Positions 35,078-46,747 of a DNA stretch of 64,000 nucleotides are shown here, piece after piece. Location: contig OY723247.1 in the NCBI GenBank assembly GCA_963210315.1, positions 1,736,001-1,800,000 on the forward strand, read 5' to 3'. Below the pieces are notes generated by a model. That model saw only the letters and a list, made by a program, of their open reading frames with translations, had not been told where the DNA came from and ran no database searches. Source of the DNA: Rhynchopus euleeides (Eukaryota > Euglenozoa > Diplonemea > Diplonemida > Diplonemidae). The translations under genes and the position numbers were made by a program. How positions within the stretch are numbered: the stretch's first letter is position 1; the number at the start of each line of letters is the position of its first letter.

Positions 35078-37909
35078 ATGCGTGACGATGTGGTGATCCG
35101 CTACCGAGATGACACCGTCACGCTGACACGCGGTGTACGGGCCACGCGTTATGTCGATGACGTCTCACGCCCTGCACCGCTCCCTGCGGAGCCCCTTCTG
35201 CAGGAGTGCGAGCACGGCGAGGTGCCGCAGGATGCCGTGGTTCACGCCGCCACAGGGGATGTGCTGCACCTCCGGCGGATAAAGCTGCGACGGATTGTCG
35301 AGCTTGTGGAGAGGGACGACCCACTCAGCACGCTGTGCCCTGCAGAGCAGATGCTGATCAAAGGTGTCGGCGACCTCCTGAAGTACACGAAGACGCAGCT
35401 CGACTCGCAGTACCTTGTTGTGGGGTGCCATGCGATCAACGTCTACTGCGAGAGGGATTGGCGGCACCTCTACTACCGCAACATAGTTATCCCGGAGCCG
35501 GTTATCCTCGAGGTGCGGCACGTCGAGGCGAAGCTGCTCTCCTTCGGCATCCCCTGCGGGTCGACGGAGACCCGCCCCCGCACCCGGGGGACGGCATGCG
35601 GCTCGAAGATGACCCCCTTGACGTCGCCCGTGTCCCCTCCGTTCAGCCCAGCCGCGCCGTCGACCCCGATATTGTCGATCTCCGACACCCCGTTTGTCGA
35701 GCCGGACACAGCTGCGCTGACGGGCAGCACGGCAGCGGTGGGGCTGCGGCATTACGACCCGCAGAGTGATTCGTTTATGAGGATTCCGCACGGAGGTGAG
35801 GTGCCTGCAGAGGCGCAGGCGCCCTGCTGCAGCCCGCTCAGCAGCAGGGGGGATGTGATGTCCGATGCGAGCTCCAACGGGAGTGCGCACCGCGATGCAG
35901 GGCATGCGTCTCTGGTGCGGATCTGCATCGAGCTGAGCCCCTACACAAACTCATTCGGTAACACCAGCTTCGGGAACCTGAAGGATGTGCTGGAGCCCAG
36001 CGACCCCGACGCCTTCGCCAGCAGGGCCGAAGGGCGTGTGGGGTATGACACGTCGCTGCCACCCGTTGCTGTGACCCCTGTGGCGTCGCCTCTGGAGTAC
36101 TTCGACCCGTCGGCGCTGAAGGCGCACCGGGAGGCAGACAATTTGGTGCATCTCTACGACGAGTCGGAGCTGAATGCGGCGGGTGGCGGGAAGGGGAGTG
36201 CGAAGAAGGTTGTGCGGAAGGGGGTCCCCTTGGCGCGGAAGGGGCACTTCTACAACCAGCTGCTCTGCAACCCGGTGAGGTCGAGGCGGTTTCCCGAGTA
36301 CTACGGGTTTGACGCCATCTTCGAGATGACCTTCCGGATGCCCTACGCAGAGATGCAGCAGAGATTCCCTTCGTTCACACCGCTGTCGCCGATGTTCGGG
36401 GCAGACGGGCTCAGTGAAAAGTATCACCAGCTGAAGAAGAATGAGGTGCGTTCCGTGCGTATCGTGCTGGCGATGGTGGCACGGAAACACCCGCTGATCT
36501 CGTACTTCCCTGTGCTTCCTATGGTGCTGTGCTGTCTGGTGAAGTATCTGACTGTGCGTGACTTGCATGCTGCGGCAGTTGCCCTGGTGACGCAGACGGT
36601 GCCCCAGTCGGAGGCTGAGCTGAAGACGCCTCTGGATGCGTCAGGCAGCTTCTCCAGCAGCAGCGCGATGTCTTCCAGTGGTGCTGAGCAGATGAAGTAC
36701 AGAGCCTGCAGCAGCCACGCAGAGCTGGTGGCCCTCGTCAACGCCCTTGCGAAGAGCAAGCTGTCAGGGATTTACTCCCGCTTTGCGCACACGGGCATTG
36801 CGCTGGGGGACTTTGGCGGGTTCTGGATCACAACTCTGTTCACAACCCTGCTGCCGAGGTGTGCTACCTTTCTCAACGGGGGTGTGTGTGGTCGGCATGA
36901 GTTGCCCGGTTTATATTCTCCGGCTGTACATTCCCAGCGTGAATTCTATTTATCCTTTGTGCACACAAAGATCCAGCACACAGAACGTTTCACTCAGTCA
37001 GCGCTACCCCCATCCACCCACACCCAACACAGATACCTCTGCGAGCGCATTGTCGACATGTACATCCTGGAGGGCGTCAAGGTGCTGTACCGCATGGCCC
37101 TCGCTGTGCTGAAGGAGATGCAGGGTGTCCCTGGCCGCAGCATGCCTTACGACGCAGGGCTGCGTGACGACGACCGCCTCGTCTCAACCGCCTTCAACTT
37201 CCCTTTGAAGAAGAAGGAGCTCATGACGAAGCGCAGCGACAGCATTCACGGGAGCATCGACACCTCCCTCCAGAATGTGGTGATGTACCGCCCCAAGCTG
37301 GCCGCGAAGAGCCGCATCCTCGACGACCCGCAATACCTGGAGACGATCTACTCATGGGTCGTCACCTCCCAGCTGCAGGGCGAGCTCCGCAAGGTCTACG
37401 ACAAGAACGAACACGGCAAGTCTCTGCAAACCCTCGCCAAACAGTGCAGCCCGAAGGAGGGGGCAGGGCACGCCTGCCTGGTGGTGGTCAAAGCTGTGCC
37501 GCGACAGTCCAGCACACGCTCAACCCGCGCCGTGCATGCCGAGGAGGAGGTGTTTGGATACTATCTGTCGGACCCCCTGGTGCCCAGGGCTGCCCCCTTT
37601 GGGAAGCTCACCTCCTTCGGATTCAAGCTCGTGCCCCAGCCGCTGCGCGTGCCTGTGTCTGAGGGGATCCGGCACTGCATCTTCCCGTCAACCGGGTCGC
37701 TGTCCCTCGGTGTGGACACGGGGACCGCTTTCCTCAACTTCGACGACACCGGCAGCGGCACGAGCAGCGCGCTGCCCATCCCCCAGCAGGGCTGCCAGAG
37801 GGGGTGTGCGAAGGGCGCGTGCTCCTGCGCCCGCCCCACGAAAATACCCCCGGTCTGCGGTGGGAAATTCCTGGTACTCGATTTTGAAGTCTTCCAGTTT
37901 GTGACCTGA
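35078..37909 (+). CDS. TBC + TLDc domain protein (TBC1D24/Skywalker-like), two exons
   Basis: The model joins 35078-36858 and 37033-37909 (885 residues). The ATG (MRDDVVIRYRDDTV) was chosen as the first methionine after a C/A-rich leader; the CACCCCAG just before it could be a 5' UTR splice acceptor. Residues ~1-340 are not recognised. A TBC domain spans ~370-640, with ARKHPLISYFPVLPMVLCCL and, across the intron, LPRYLCERIVDMYILEGVKVLYRMAL. A TLDc domain spans ~675-885, with ILDDPQYLETIYSWV, KNEHGKSLQTLAKQC, EEEVFGYYLSDPL and the closing FLVLDFEVFQF. This domain pair defines the TBC1D24/Skywalker group, which acts in Rab-linked vesicle trafficking and oxidation resistance in animals. The canonical YCQ glutamine finger is replaced by YFPV (YCPV in TBC1D24), so classical GAP activity is doubtful. 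MULE-like copy A lies just upstream. Confidence 0.85.
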   Translation: MRDDVVIRYRDDTVTLTRGVRATRYVDDVSRPAPLPAEPLLQECEHGEVPQDAVVHAATGDVLHLRRIKLRRIVELVERDDPLSTLCPAEQMLIKGVGDLLKYTKTQLDSQYLVVGCHAINVYCERDWRHLYYRNIVIPEPVILEVRHVEAKLLSFGIPCGSTETRPRTRGTACGSKMTPLTSPVSPPFSPAAPSTPILSISDTPFVEPDTAALTGSTAAVGLRHYDPQSDSFMRIPHGGEVPAEAQAPCCSPLSSRGDVMSDASSNGSAHRDAGHASLVRICIELSPYTNSFGNTSFGNLKDVLEPSDPDAFASRAEGRVGYDTSLPPVAVTPVASPLEYFDPSALKAHREADNLVHLYDESELNAAGGGKGSAKKVVRKGVPLARKGHFYNQLLCNPVRSRRFPEYYGFDAIFEMTFRMPYAEMQQRFPSFTPLSPMFGADGLSEKYHQLKKNEVRSVRIVLAMVARKHPLISYFPVLPMVLCCLVKYLTVRDLHAAAVALVTQTVPQSEAELKTPLDASGSFSSSSAMSSSGAEQMKYRACSSHAELVALVNALAKSKLSGIYSRFAHTGIALGDFGGFWITTLFTTLLPRCATFLNGGVCGRHELPGLYSPAVHSQREFYLSFVHTKIQHTERFTQSALPPSTHTQHRYLCERIVDMYILEGVKVLYRMALAVLKEMQGVPGRSMPYDAGLRDDDRLVSTAFNFPLKKKELMTKRSDSIHGSIDTSLQNVVMYRPKLAAKSRILDDPQYLETIYSWVVTSQLQGELRKVYDKNEHGKSLQTLAKQCSPKEGAGHACLVVVKAVPRQSSTRSTRAVHAEEEVFGYYLSDPLVPRAAPFGKLTSFGFKLVPQPLRVPVSEGIRHCIFPSTGSLSLGVDTGTAFLNFDDTGSGTSSALPIPQQGCQRGCAKGACSCARPTKIPPVCGGKFLVLDFEVFQFVT
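36859..37032 (+). other. in-frame intron of the TBC/TLDc gene
   Basis: AG|GTGTGC donor and CCCAACACAG acceptor, phase 2, 174 bp. It has no in-frame stop, so unspliced RNA would also read through with 58 extra residues. Splicing restores the conserved LPRYLCERIVDMYILEG run of the TBC fold, which is why I accept it. Confidence 0.75.
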
Positions 37910-39317
37910 TCCGCCTGGTTGCTTGTCCTACAGGCATCCCTGGGCAGCTGCCCTCAGGGCTGCCTCGCCCTGACACCAGGCCACAGGCAGGAAATGGTGC
38001 GGGCGCTCCCCACCCCCTCATCCGTATTTCACCCCGCAGCGCCCCTTTTGTTTGCTGCCCCCAGCGGCCAGGATCAGTTGTGGGGTAGCACCCACCTGAC
38101 AACAACAGGCAGGGGAGGGTTGGAGGGGAAGGGGACAACAGCAGGGCGACCGGTCTCAGCCGCCCCTGCTATCAGGGTTACATGCAACTGTTGTGTGGGT
38201 GGTTGGGCGGGCATGCGTGATGTGGCGTCGGGGTGTGTGTGCGGCAGAACTGCGCCAGTATCTCAAACCTCTGCAAAATGCGTGCGAACGCGAGAATCCC
38301 CGCTCCCCCATGCCTTGCTGTGTGGTGTACGTTCTGCAATGATCTGCACTGCAACACGATCCCTCCGGTCCTTAGCCTTATCGGGGTCTGTTCCCACGGC
38401 CCCTCTAGCAAAGCCGACAGCCCTGGTATGCCGGGCATTTCCCCCACGTGGCTCAATGCTGTTCCTTTCCCAGCAGCGATACGGGCCAGACAATTGTTTT
38501 TTTGGACAGACGAGGTAGGAAGTGTGCGGGGCACACTCAGTCCCAGTGGTGCCTTCTGGGGGGGGGGGGGCAGGGTGGGCCTTATTCCTCAGCCGTGGGA
38601 AGAGGGGGGGGGGGTTTGACTTGTTGGGAGCGGCATCTTCAGAATAATTAGGACGTGCTTGCGAAATACGGGCCGTTCCTTGCCATGTTAAGCCAGCGGA
38701 GATCATGAAGGGAAGCGGGTGTGTTTTGAAACTGACCCGGTCGTGCGTCACAATCACCACATCTCGCAAGCCCTGTTCTCCGCCAAGCTCGCTTTGCTGG
38801 GGTTGTGCAACAATGTTGGCTTTCACCGTAGCGTAGAGCACATCTCTACATCACCTCTTTACAAAGCCTTCTCTTCGAACGAAACAGTTGCCGATCTGGT
38901 GTATGAAGTCCTCAAGTGACAGGTGGTCTCGATGGGCATCGACTTGGTGGCAAAAGCTGGAACTTTGTCTTTGTGGTTGCAGTCTCGTGCTGTGCACCCA
39001 CTGCCGGATCTTCGCCTCCGTGACACAAAAGGCAGGTGTGCCACTTCCCTAGTTCTGCTTGAGCCCAGCCCCCAGCCCTGCCTCTGACGCAAAGGCCCGA
39101 TCATCCGATGTATGGATTTGAAGTGATACACATGCCGCGTCGTGCTGAATACCGAACAATCCACTCTCCTTCAGGCCACCACATAAGTGGCCGATCGAAA
39201 GAACGGCAGTGACACTGCTAATCCTTGGTTGCCACAGCAAGCATTCACAGTGAAGGTGTCATGTTATTTTTGGCAGAACCGTTGGCTTTTCGCACAAAAA
39301 GGTGATTCGTGACGGAT
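37910..39317. other. intergenic, no gene recognised
   Basis: 3' flank of the TBC/TLDc gene. Short frames only. A G12 run lies near 38560-38571. Confidence 0.45.
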
Positions 39318-41375
39318 CATGATTTCGCAAATATATTGAATAATTTTCGGGTATTGATTTGCAAAGTATTGATCAATATTATTGAAAAAGTATTTTTCAA
39401 TACTTTCAATGTATTGAATAGTATTGACAGAACCGCTATTTTATTGAAAGTATTGAAAGTATTGATACAATACTTTCAATATTTGCAACAATTGAATATA
39501 TTGGGTGATATTGGCAATACTGAGCAATATCCTCCTGATTTTGACCCGATTTTGGTGGAGTTTCACGTGGGTGAGAGGATCGGAGACGTGAAGGCCTCAT
39601 CCACCAGTACATGTGCCCTGCCTGCACACCCGAGGGTCTCCCCGAAGCATCATTTTGCACATAACACACCTGTGTGGTACGGGAAATGCTACGAGGAACG
39701 CGATGGACTCGGGACTGCTGCTGGCCTCTCTTGCTCTGGTTTACTTATGTTTCGTGCTCCACCTGCTCCACCTCATTCTGCACTTCAGATGATCCACTTC
39801 ACGTGGGTTACGGGGTTTGGGACAACGATGATATGTTGTGTCCGACGACAAGGTAAGGTAAGCTCATCGAGGTACACCGGAGTTGTCGCGAGCACGTCCG
39901 GATGTGGGGATGTCGGCCGGAGAGGGTGACCGTCGGAAAAGACTATCAGCATCCCAGAAAACCTCCCAGCGGACGTCCGGCCGTGGCTGCGGCAACACGT
40001 GGCTTCCTCCTGCCCACCACTTGACTGCAAGCAACCTGGATTCCGGAAGAGAGCTGGTCCAACTCGGGTCCGCCTCATTGGCGTGCACCCTGGGACCCAA
40101 CTGTTCCTATCCAAGTGCGTCTGCGCCAGGCACTGCTGCCCCCTGCCCGCCACTGTCAGACTCGGGTCTGCTCTAGGAGCAAGCACCCTCCCGGCAAGTG
40201 ACTGCAAGCGCACTTGCGCCCAAATCCCGCATCAGCGTCGGAGGTCGCCTGCCTCTGAGTCTGAGAAGGCACCAGCCACAACTCAGCTGGGAGTGGCCGC
40301 AGTAAGTAGGGGTGCAGTGGAATCGCCCCTGTGTGTCAGCCCGGTCCCCTGTAGGACAGACCAACTCAGCAAAAGAAGGAAAAGAGGGAGAGGCGATGAG
40401 GAGACAAGGTCGCAGTGACAGAACGATGTGTTGGGAGCCGGGAATCAAACCTTGGCCTCAATATGGACTGCTGTTTGCACCATGCACAGAAGCAAATTGT
40501 GACAAACCCCGATCCGTACAGGAACAGGAACTTCTCCTTCACCCAACTGTGCGGTCAAGCAAACCGGATATTCTTCCCAACGGCGCCCTTCCCAAGACAA
40601 AAACCAGGACCTGACCTTCGACTTGTTTTGGATGGGGCGGCCTATCCAGGACGCAGCCATCCACACAGCTATCCGCTATCGTGGTGCCTCCGGCTCCCCC
40701 TTCCCCAATGTCACGCGGCTCTGCCCAACTTCTAGCTCCTCGACCGCCCTGTTCGCCAGCCTGTCGGCTTGCTTGTTGTAGTGTCTCAGTACATGCCGTA
40801 GCGAGACCTCCGCCCCCGACCTCTTGAGTCGGTCTAGCAGCGACACTGCCTCGTCGCGGTGCCCGTGAACTGTATGGCCAGTAACCGCTGAAGACACCTC
40901 AGGAGTCCGGTGTACTCAGCCACGTTGATCGTGTCAGCGTCCGGCAGTCTCTCCACACAAATCCCATCTGCGCTTCTTCCCGGGTCCGTAGTGCACTGCA
41001 CCCTGGCGAAAACCAGGACCTGACCAACCCCACAGGCTCATCTTACCCTTCCTGGGGCTGGGAGAATGGTAGTGACCTCCATTTTGTGGCTGATTTTGGC
41101 CCGAGTTTGGTGGAGTTCGGCGGAGTTTGGTGGTGGTAAACTGAAGTTTTTCGGAAATTGGTTTCGGGCTAAATCAGGCAGACAGTGCAAAAATCCCTCC
41201 CAAAAAGGGTCAATACTTCAAAGTATTGACAATATTTCGACCATAGTATTCAATATATTCAATACTTTGAAGCTGAAAATCACCAATATCTTCAATACTT
41301 GCCAATATATTGAATACTCGAATTATGACCGTTTTTTAGAAACCCGGTATTCAATACTTTTGCGAAACCATGACG
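39318..41375. mobile_element. candidate 2-kb element with ATTGAA-rich ends
   Basis: The left end TCATGATTTCGCAAATATAT and the inverted right end (complement TCATGGTTTCGCAAAAGTAT, ending near 41375) match over about 27 bp. Each is followed inward by ~170-220 bp of AATACTTTCAATATTGAAT words. The middle holds a decayed RNase H fragment and two direct copies of GATTTTG-CCCGA-TTTGGTGGAG (about 39537 and 41089). No target duplication is apparent. The middle may be a separate retroelement nested in the AT-rich element. Confidence 0.5.
40682..41010 (-). pseudogene. decayed RNase H domain from a retroelement
   Basis: On the minus strand, DGICVERLPDADTINVAEYTG in one frame is followed after a frameshift by HGHRDEAVSLLDRLKRSGAE and LRHVLRHYNKQADRLANRAV. 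The NVAEY and NKQADRLANRA words are typical of retrotransposon-type RNase H (substrate-binding AEY; catalytic Asp in the ADxLAN motif). Reverse transcriptase motifs were not found nearby, so only a fragment survives. Confidence 0.7.
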
Positions 41376-44300
41376 GCTGGGTTTCTGCAATGTGGCAACA
41401 CACACAATTCGCTTCTTGATATCCATCGAGCCTGCTACGTGGATCAGCTGACCACAGCGCAAAATCGTGACAAAATCGTGACTTTCCCGAACGGAATCAA
41501 GAATCATTCAGATACGTTCTGTAGTTGTTGTTTTTGACAGTGCCGTTTCAATCTTAACCGTACACCCTCCATCCCTACCGAGTCAAGTTAGCCGCAAATG
41601 ATCTGTTCTGATTTGGCTGCCCCTCCAAGCCAAGCTCTTGGGACATTCTTTTGGCAAGGCAACACCCTTGTCTTCGGCTGCCGCATACATTCAGATTCAT
41701 TCCATGCTGCTCGGAACGATTTCTCTCCACAAATATGGTTGGCTGTTGTTTCAACACTGAGATTTGGGATACGTGCGTGAAGGAAAGGGGTGTATTTTTC
41801 CTGCACTTCGCACGACAAACCATGTCTGCTGGGAGGTGGTTCGTCCACATATTCCACACAACACAACCGGAACTGGCGATCTCCCCCCACCACACACCTT
41901 GCTCTCGCCGCCCCTCTACCAATAGCAAACACAAAACGTAAACCCCCCATTCAAAACAACGAACTGCTGCAGAACACCCTTTCCTTCTCTGAATATTGAA
42001 TCGAACAGAACCTTTCTGGCATGGGTCAAACCCATGGTGTCAAAACTGACCTACTGGGGCCTTCGCTCTGTGTCAGATTGCCTCTTTTGGGAGGAGACTC
42101 ACTTATCTGGTGGGAAACACAAAATAACAACACAAAAAAATACCAGTCGACGGTCCAGAAAACTCATTTTCTGCCCTTCTGAGCGAAGTCCCCCACTTTT
42201 TTTTTGTTGGTTTTCTCTTGCGTGTGCCAACACACAACGGCAACAACGGGTTACACCCATATCACGGCCAGCACTCCAGAGAAGGACCACCGCCGCGGAT
42301 AGGAGAGGGGAGGTGAAAAGGGGGTGGACTGGGGTTGCTTCTGTATCTTACGTTTCTCTATACTTTACGACGCTCCCACCCCCCCCCCCCTTGTTGGTGT
42401 CCACTCCGATCCGCTCGCTGCTCTGCCGTGTTGTGTGGAGGGGGGGAGGGAAACGCCCCTCTGCCACACATTGAGCAGCCACCATTTCCCCCGTCGGGCT
42501 TTTCCCCGCCCTTCCTGTGTGTTTGATACCCCGCCCTCTCCAAAAATCCCTATCGAGAAAGCATCGGCACCGACAATGCCTTCACTCTACCACTCCCACC
42601 CCACACCTCTTCCTGTCTGTCCGGTATGATGTTTTCGCCGCAGGAGTTGTCAGATGGCTGAGTGAGTTGCTTTTTTCTTTTGCGTTATCCAGGCTCCAGC
42701 AAAGAAGACTGTTGGCAGTGCATGTGCTCACACATGCACTCCACACAGGCAACGAACCAGCTGCAACAATCGAGAGTTGTGTGTGTAATTTCTTGAGGGG
42801 GCGGGGGGAGGGGTTGGGTGGGGAGGGGTGTTCTTCTCACTCCCTCTATGATTTGCAGGGCACAACAAGAGGACGCACCCCGTACAGCCTCCCATATGTC
42901 CAGACATTCAACTGGTCTGATCGGGATCACACACTTAATTTGTTCGAATCGTGGAGTAATGCGACGAATGTTGCTGGGGATGAGGCACACGCAAACCCGC
43001 AAACGGGTTTACACCCTCATATAACCCAGTGGCATACGTTTCACCGCACAGTGTCATCACAAGCTGGTTTGTCAAGCCAGGTTGTTTACTAAGGGTGAGG
43101 TGACGGCCATCATCACCGGTTGCACCACAGGTGGAAAGGATCACGCTTCCAAAAGCGTTGCGGGGATGGGGGGGGGGGGGGGGGTGAAAAGGCATGCAGG
43201 CTTGCCGGCCCCAATCTAATCTCAGATCCGGCCGCGACAACCTGCGTTTTTTCCCCCCTCTCCGGGTTGATGTCATCATCACCTCCCCTTGTCGTGTCTC
43301 TTCCCTTCCTGTCGAGTCCTGTCGATGGTTGGCGGTGCTGCGCCACCCCACGCTACAGCACCCCCAAATGTGAAGACGAGGATCATCCCATCTCTGTCAA
43401 GGGCAGCGGAACACAACTGTGTGCCAGCATGGCCCGTATAATGTTCTGCTGTTGACAGGCTCACGTTACCGCACTGCAGAGAGAGCAGGGGCTCCTGTGC
43501 TTGTGCGGTGACACTTCATCTCTTGTTCTCTCTCCTCCCCCCTGGCTTATGGCTGGGGCCAGGGCAGTTGTGGGTGCCGTGTTTAAGGGTGGGGGGAGTC
43601 TTGTCTTTGCGGTCTTGAAGATCCTGCGTCAGCAGTGCCCTGAAACTCCGGCAAGAAATGCAAGGCTCTTCTCCTTTCGCCCTTTTGGAAAGAGAAAAAG
43701 GTTGCCCGAACTCAAAACAACACCCCCTGCCGTTCAAAATAATGTGAATCTCACGGCGCCAGACTCCCTATCTCTCGTCTGACCTCTACACAAAACCATC
43801 GGTCTGTCGGGTGCCTCTTTCCAGCTAAAACCGCGTACCATGCGTATCCGATTTTGTGCCGTTGTTGTTACTCGTTTCTGCATTATGAAAAAGTATGTCA
43901 CCCGCACACACAACACCCGCTGGGTATCCCACCCACCCAGCCCCCCCTTCTCCTCCTCCTCCTCCCTGCCCCCATCCATCCTTCATTCTTACTCGTTACT
44001 CTAACAACCTAGCACCCGCTCCTGAACACGTTAACCTCTCCTCACTCCATCTTTCCACGAGACAGAGGCTATGCCTCAGAACCGAAGTGCTTGAGGTATT
44101 CACGTTTTATGCGGGGTTGTCCCTGCGCAGTTGATTCCCACCCTGCGTGCGTGTGTGTCAGTGGAGGTCCCACCAAGAAATGCTCGGTGTGATCTGTGCT
44201 AGTATGAAAATGTTTAGGCGTGTGGGGGTGGGGGTGGGTGGGTGGGGTGGGGTCTGAGCTGAACGCGGTTTCTGACACCGGACACCATCCGACATCACTA

Positions 44301-44670
44301 GAACATGTATCTCAAAAAGGCCTTGCACCCAACCACCACTGGGTTGAACAAAAAAGGGAACACAAGTAAGTCGCGCGTCCCCCCATCCTCCGCCCCCCAG
44401 CCGCAAAAAGCAGTTTATGTTTTGTAAGTTCGGCGGAGCCAACTCAGGAAAATTTTCACCGTGCGGATCCTTGCAAACACTTCATGTGCCCGGCAGGCTG
44501 TGGGGTGTTCTGCGTTCGAAGAACACAAACTGTCGTTGCGACCTTTCTCACTTGTGATTCACTCGGTTGCATTCGTTTTTGTCAAGCAGCCCGTTTCGAT
44601 CCCACCATTGCACCACACATAAGCCCTACCTCCAGGTCACCAGGTCAGCGCTGTAAAGCCGACAGGCAAG
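41376..44670. other. intergenic, no gene recognised
   Basis: Several AT/GC-mixed stretches, a C run near 42379, and a G run near 43169-43182 flanked by short frames. About 44420-44480 (AAGTTCGGCGGAGCCAACT) recurs diverged near 55482 (AGTTCCGACGGAGCCAGCT). Nothing codes recognisably. Confidence 0.45.
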
Positions 44671-46149
44671 ATGAGCGTTGACGACGAATGGGAGTGGCAG
44701 AGCTGTGGGAGCGTGGAGGACTCTGAGTCTGTCTCGAGCAAGCGCGATGGGCGTGTGCGCCTGTCGACATCGCGTGTTGTGGCGAAGGTCGAGCGCACGG
44801 TGGGTGACCTCGACAGGGTGCGCGAGCAGCTGGCCATCCAGCATGACGAGAGCATGCGGTGGCGCTACGTCACTATCGCTATGCTGCTGCTGCAGTGCCT
44901 GCAGCTCATCCCCACCTCCGTGCGCGATGCCTTCTCGTCGCTCGTCTCCCGCGCAGCCCAGGGCGCCCTCACACTCCGCGCCCTCGGGACTGTCATCGCT
45001 GCCCACCTGGTCTACTCTCTTGTCCGCAAGCTGGTGCTGCGCATGCGCAACAACACGGGTTCCCGCAGCACCCTCACTGAGGGTGGTGCGGGTGGGGGCA
45101 GGCCTGCCGTTGCCGCACACCCCGCCCGCTCTGCGCCCCGTGTGACTGTCATCGACGGGGCGCCCCCGGCGCCGGCAGAAGCCGCCGGCGGTGTGATGTC
45201 GAAGACGGAGCTGCGCTCCGGCATCCCCAACGCCCTGCTGGACAGGGCAGTGGAGGGCGTCCGCCGCTCCATCACCAGGCCTGCCCCGGAGATCGGCAGC
45301 CTCCCGGAGCTGAGCAAGGCACAGCGCCACTTCCTCGACCTCATCTTCCACGGGGAGGGGTGGAAGGAGGCTGCGGCGACGGACACGCAGCGCTGGCTGC
45401 AGCTGCAGTGCGATTGGAACGGCGGTCACATCGTGGGCAGGTACGAGTCTGTGCTGAACTGCTCGGCAGACTTCTTCATCCACGAGATGATCGACTCCGC
45501 CCCACGTGCGCAGAAGGTGTACGACCCCCTCTTTGAGAGCTACAACGTGGTGCAGGACAAGGCCTCTGAGGGCGGGCGTGTGCTGCACCTCAGCTTCCAG
45601 ACGCCCGTGAATTTTGTCGCGCAGCGTGACGTGTGCATGTTTGTGGAGCGCTACATGCTGTCCGACGCGGAGGTGGGCTACTACGGCCTGGACACGTTTA
45701 TTGACGAGCTGCGCCGCAAGCACTCCCTGGGCACACTCCCCACCCCGGCCCCGTTGGAGTCCCGTGTGGACTTCGGCGCCCCTGTGCTCCGCCCCATGGT
45801 GCTCGCCTCCATCTCTGTGGACCACCCGGAGTGCCCCGAGAAGTCTGGCTACACCCGTGCGCACATGTCGCTGCAGGGTTACTCCGTGCTGCCCATCGAT
45901 GCCGACCACTGCTACATCGTTGAGACCGTGGGGCTCGACCCCCGCGGCACGCTGCCGACCTGGGCTGCATCGGTATGCCATCTGTTGTGATGTGTGCTTG
46001 CTCAGTGCAGCTTGGAGGATGGGGAGGGATTCATCTGACAAACTACACACTCTCCTCCTTTTCTGCAGGTCTCGGCAAAGCGTGTGTTTGAGCGTTTCGG
46101 GCTGATGGTGAAATACCTCAACACCGAGTACAAGAAGAAGTTGGCGTGA
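44671..46149 (+). CDS. START-like lipid-binding protein with N-terminal membrane segments, two exons
   Basis: The model joins 44671-45972 and 46069-46149 (460 residues). The ATG opens MSVDDEWEWQSCGSVEDSES, an acidic start. Hydrophobic stretches at ~67-82 (VTIAMLLLQCLQLIP) and ~100-120 (LGTVIAAHLVYSLV) suggest a membrane hairpin or two helices. A Gly/Pro/Ala linker follows, then a START-type domain from ~205 to the end. Visible words are WLQLQCDWNGGHIVGRYESVL, a long middle with VCMFVERYMLSD, then SLQGYSVLPIDADHCYIVETVGLDPRG and the closing TWAASVSAKRVFERFGLMV, a typical START C-terminal helix. START proteins bind sterols, phospholipids or ceramides, and membrane-tethered forms move lipid at contact sites. 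The ligand cannot be told here. The last exon is only 27 codons and is needed to complete the helix. Confidence 0.85.
45973..46068 (+). other. intron of the START-domain gene
   Basis: 96 bp, TCG|GTATGC donor and CCTTTTCTGCAG acceptor with a clear pyrimidine tract, phase 0. Without splicing the protein would stop after five residues and lose the START C-terminal helix. Confidence 0.9.
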
Positions 46150-46747
46150 ACGTGACCGCGCAGTCGTGAACGGTCAGGGGGGTGCGGGGTAACTGCGTAC
46201 TGATGGCGGCAGCCCCTCTCCGTCCCGAAATCTGGTGTTATGTTATTTTTTTGTGCAGTGCAGCGTGTGCCGGCCTTCCTCTTGGACTGTCTTGTTGTGC
46301 CTAGCCGAGGTTCAAGCCGTTGCCATCCGAATACGAGTGGTGCCTTCTAAGTGCTCGAGGAGAAACGCGCACAGCGGTCATCTCGAGTGATTTGATTTTT
46401 ATCCCGCGGCCCTTGAATAGGGCCGCGCCATGAACGAATCGTGCAAAAAGTAGAAGGAAATACGGAGAGGCAAATAATCTGCAAGGAGGGGCAGATGTGA
46501 TCCCCCCCGCCCCGCCCCCCTTCCAATCTCAGCAGTGTTTGGGGCGTCGCAGCCAGCTCCTGGCTTCGGCCACAGCCTCTGAGGGGAAAATAAAGCCATG
46601 TTTTCTGGAACCGCCTTGTGTTTTTTTTCCCGCACATCCCGTGACTCTGGTGGGGAAATATAGGGGGAGGAATAAGTAAGAAGAAACTCGCGATGCCACC
46701 ACCCCGCCGTCCCCCCGCCCCCCCCCCCCCCCCAGGACGGAACACCC

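Noticed and set aside
40425..40470. tRNA-like T-arm (GGTTTGATTCCCGG on the minus strand)
   Set aside because: No cloverleaf around it. It is more likely part of the decayed retroelement.
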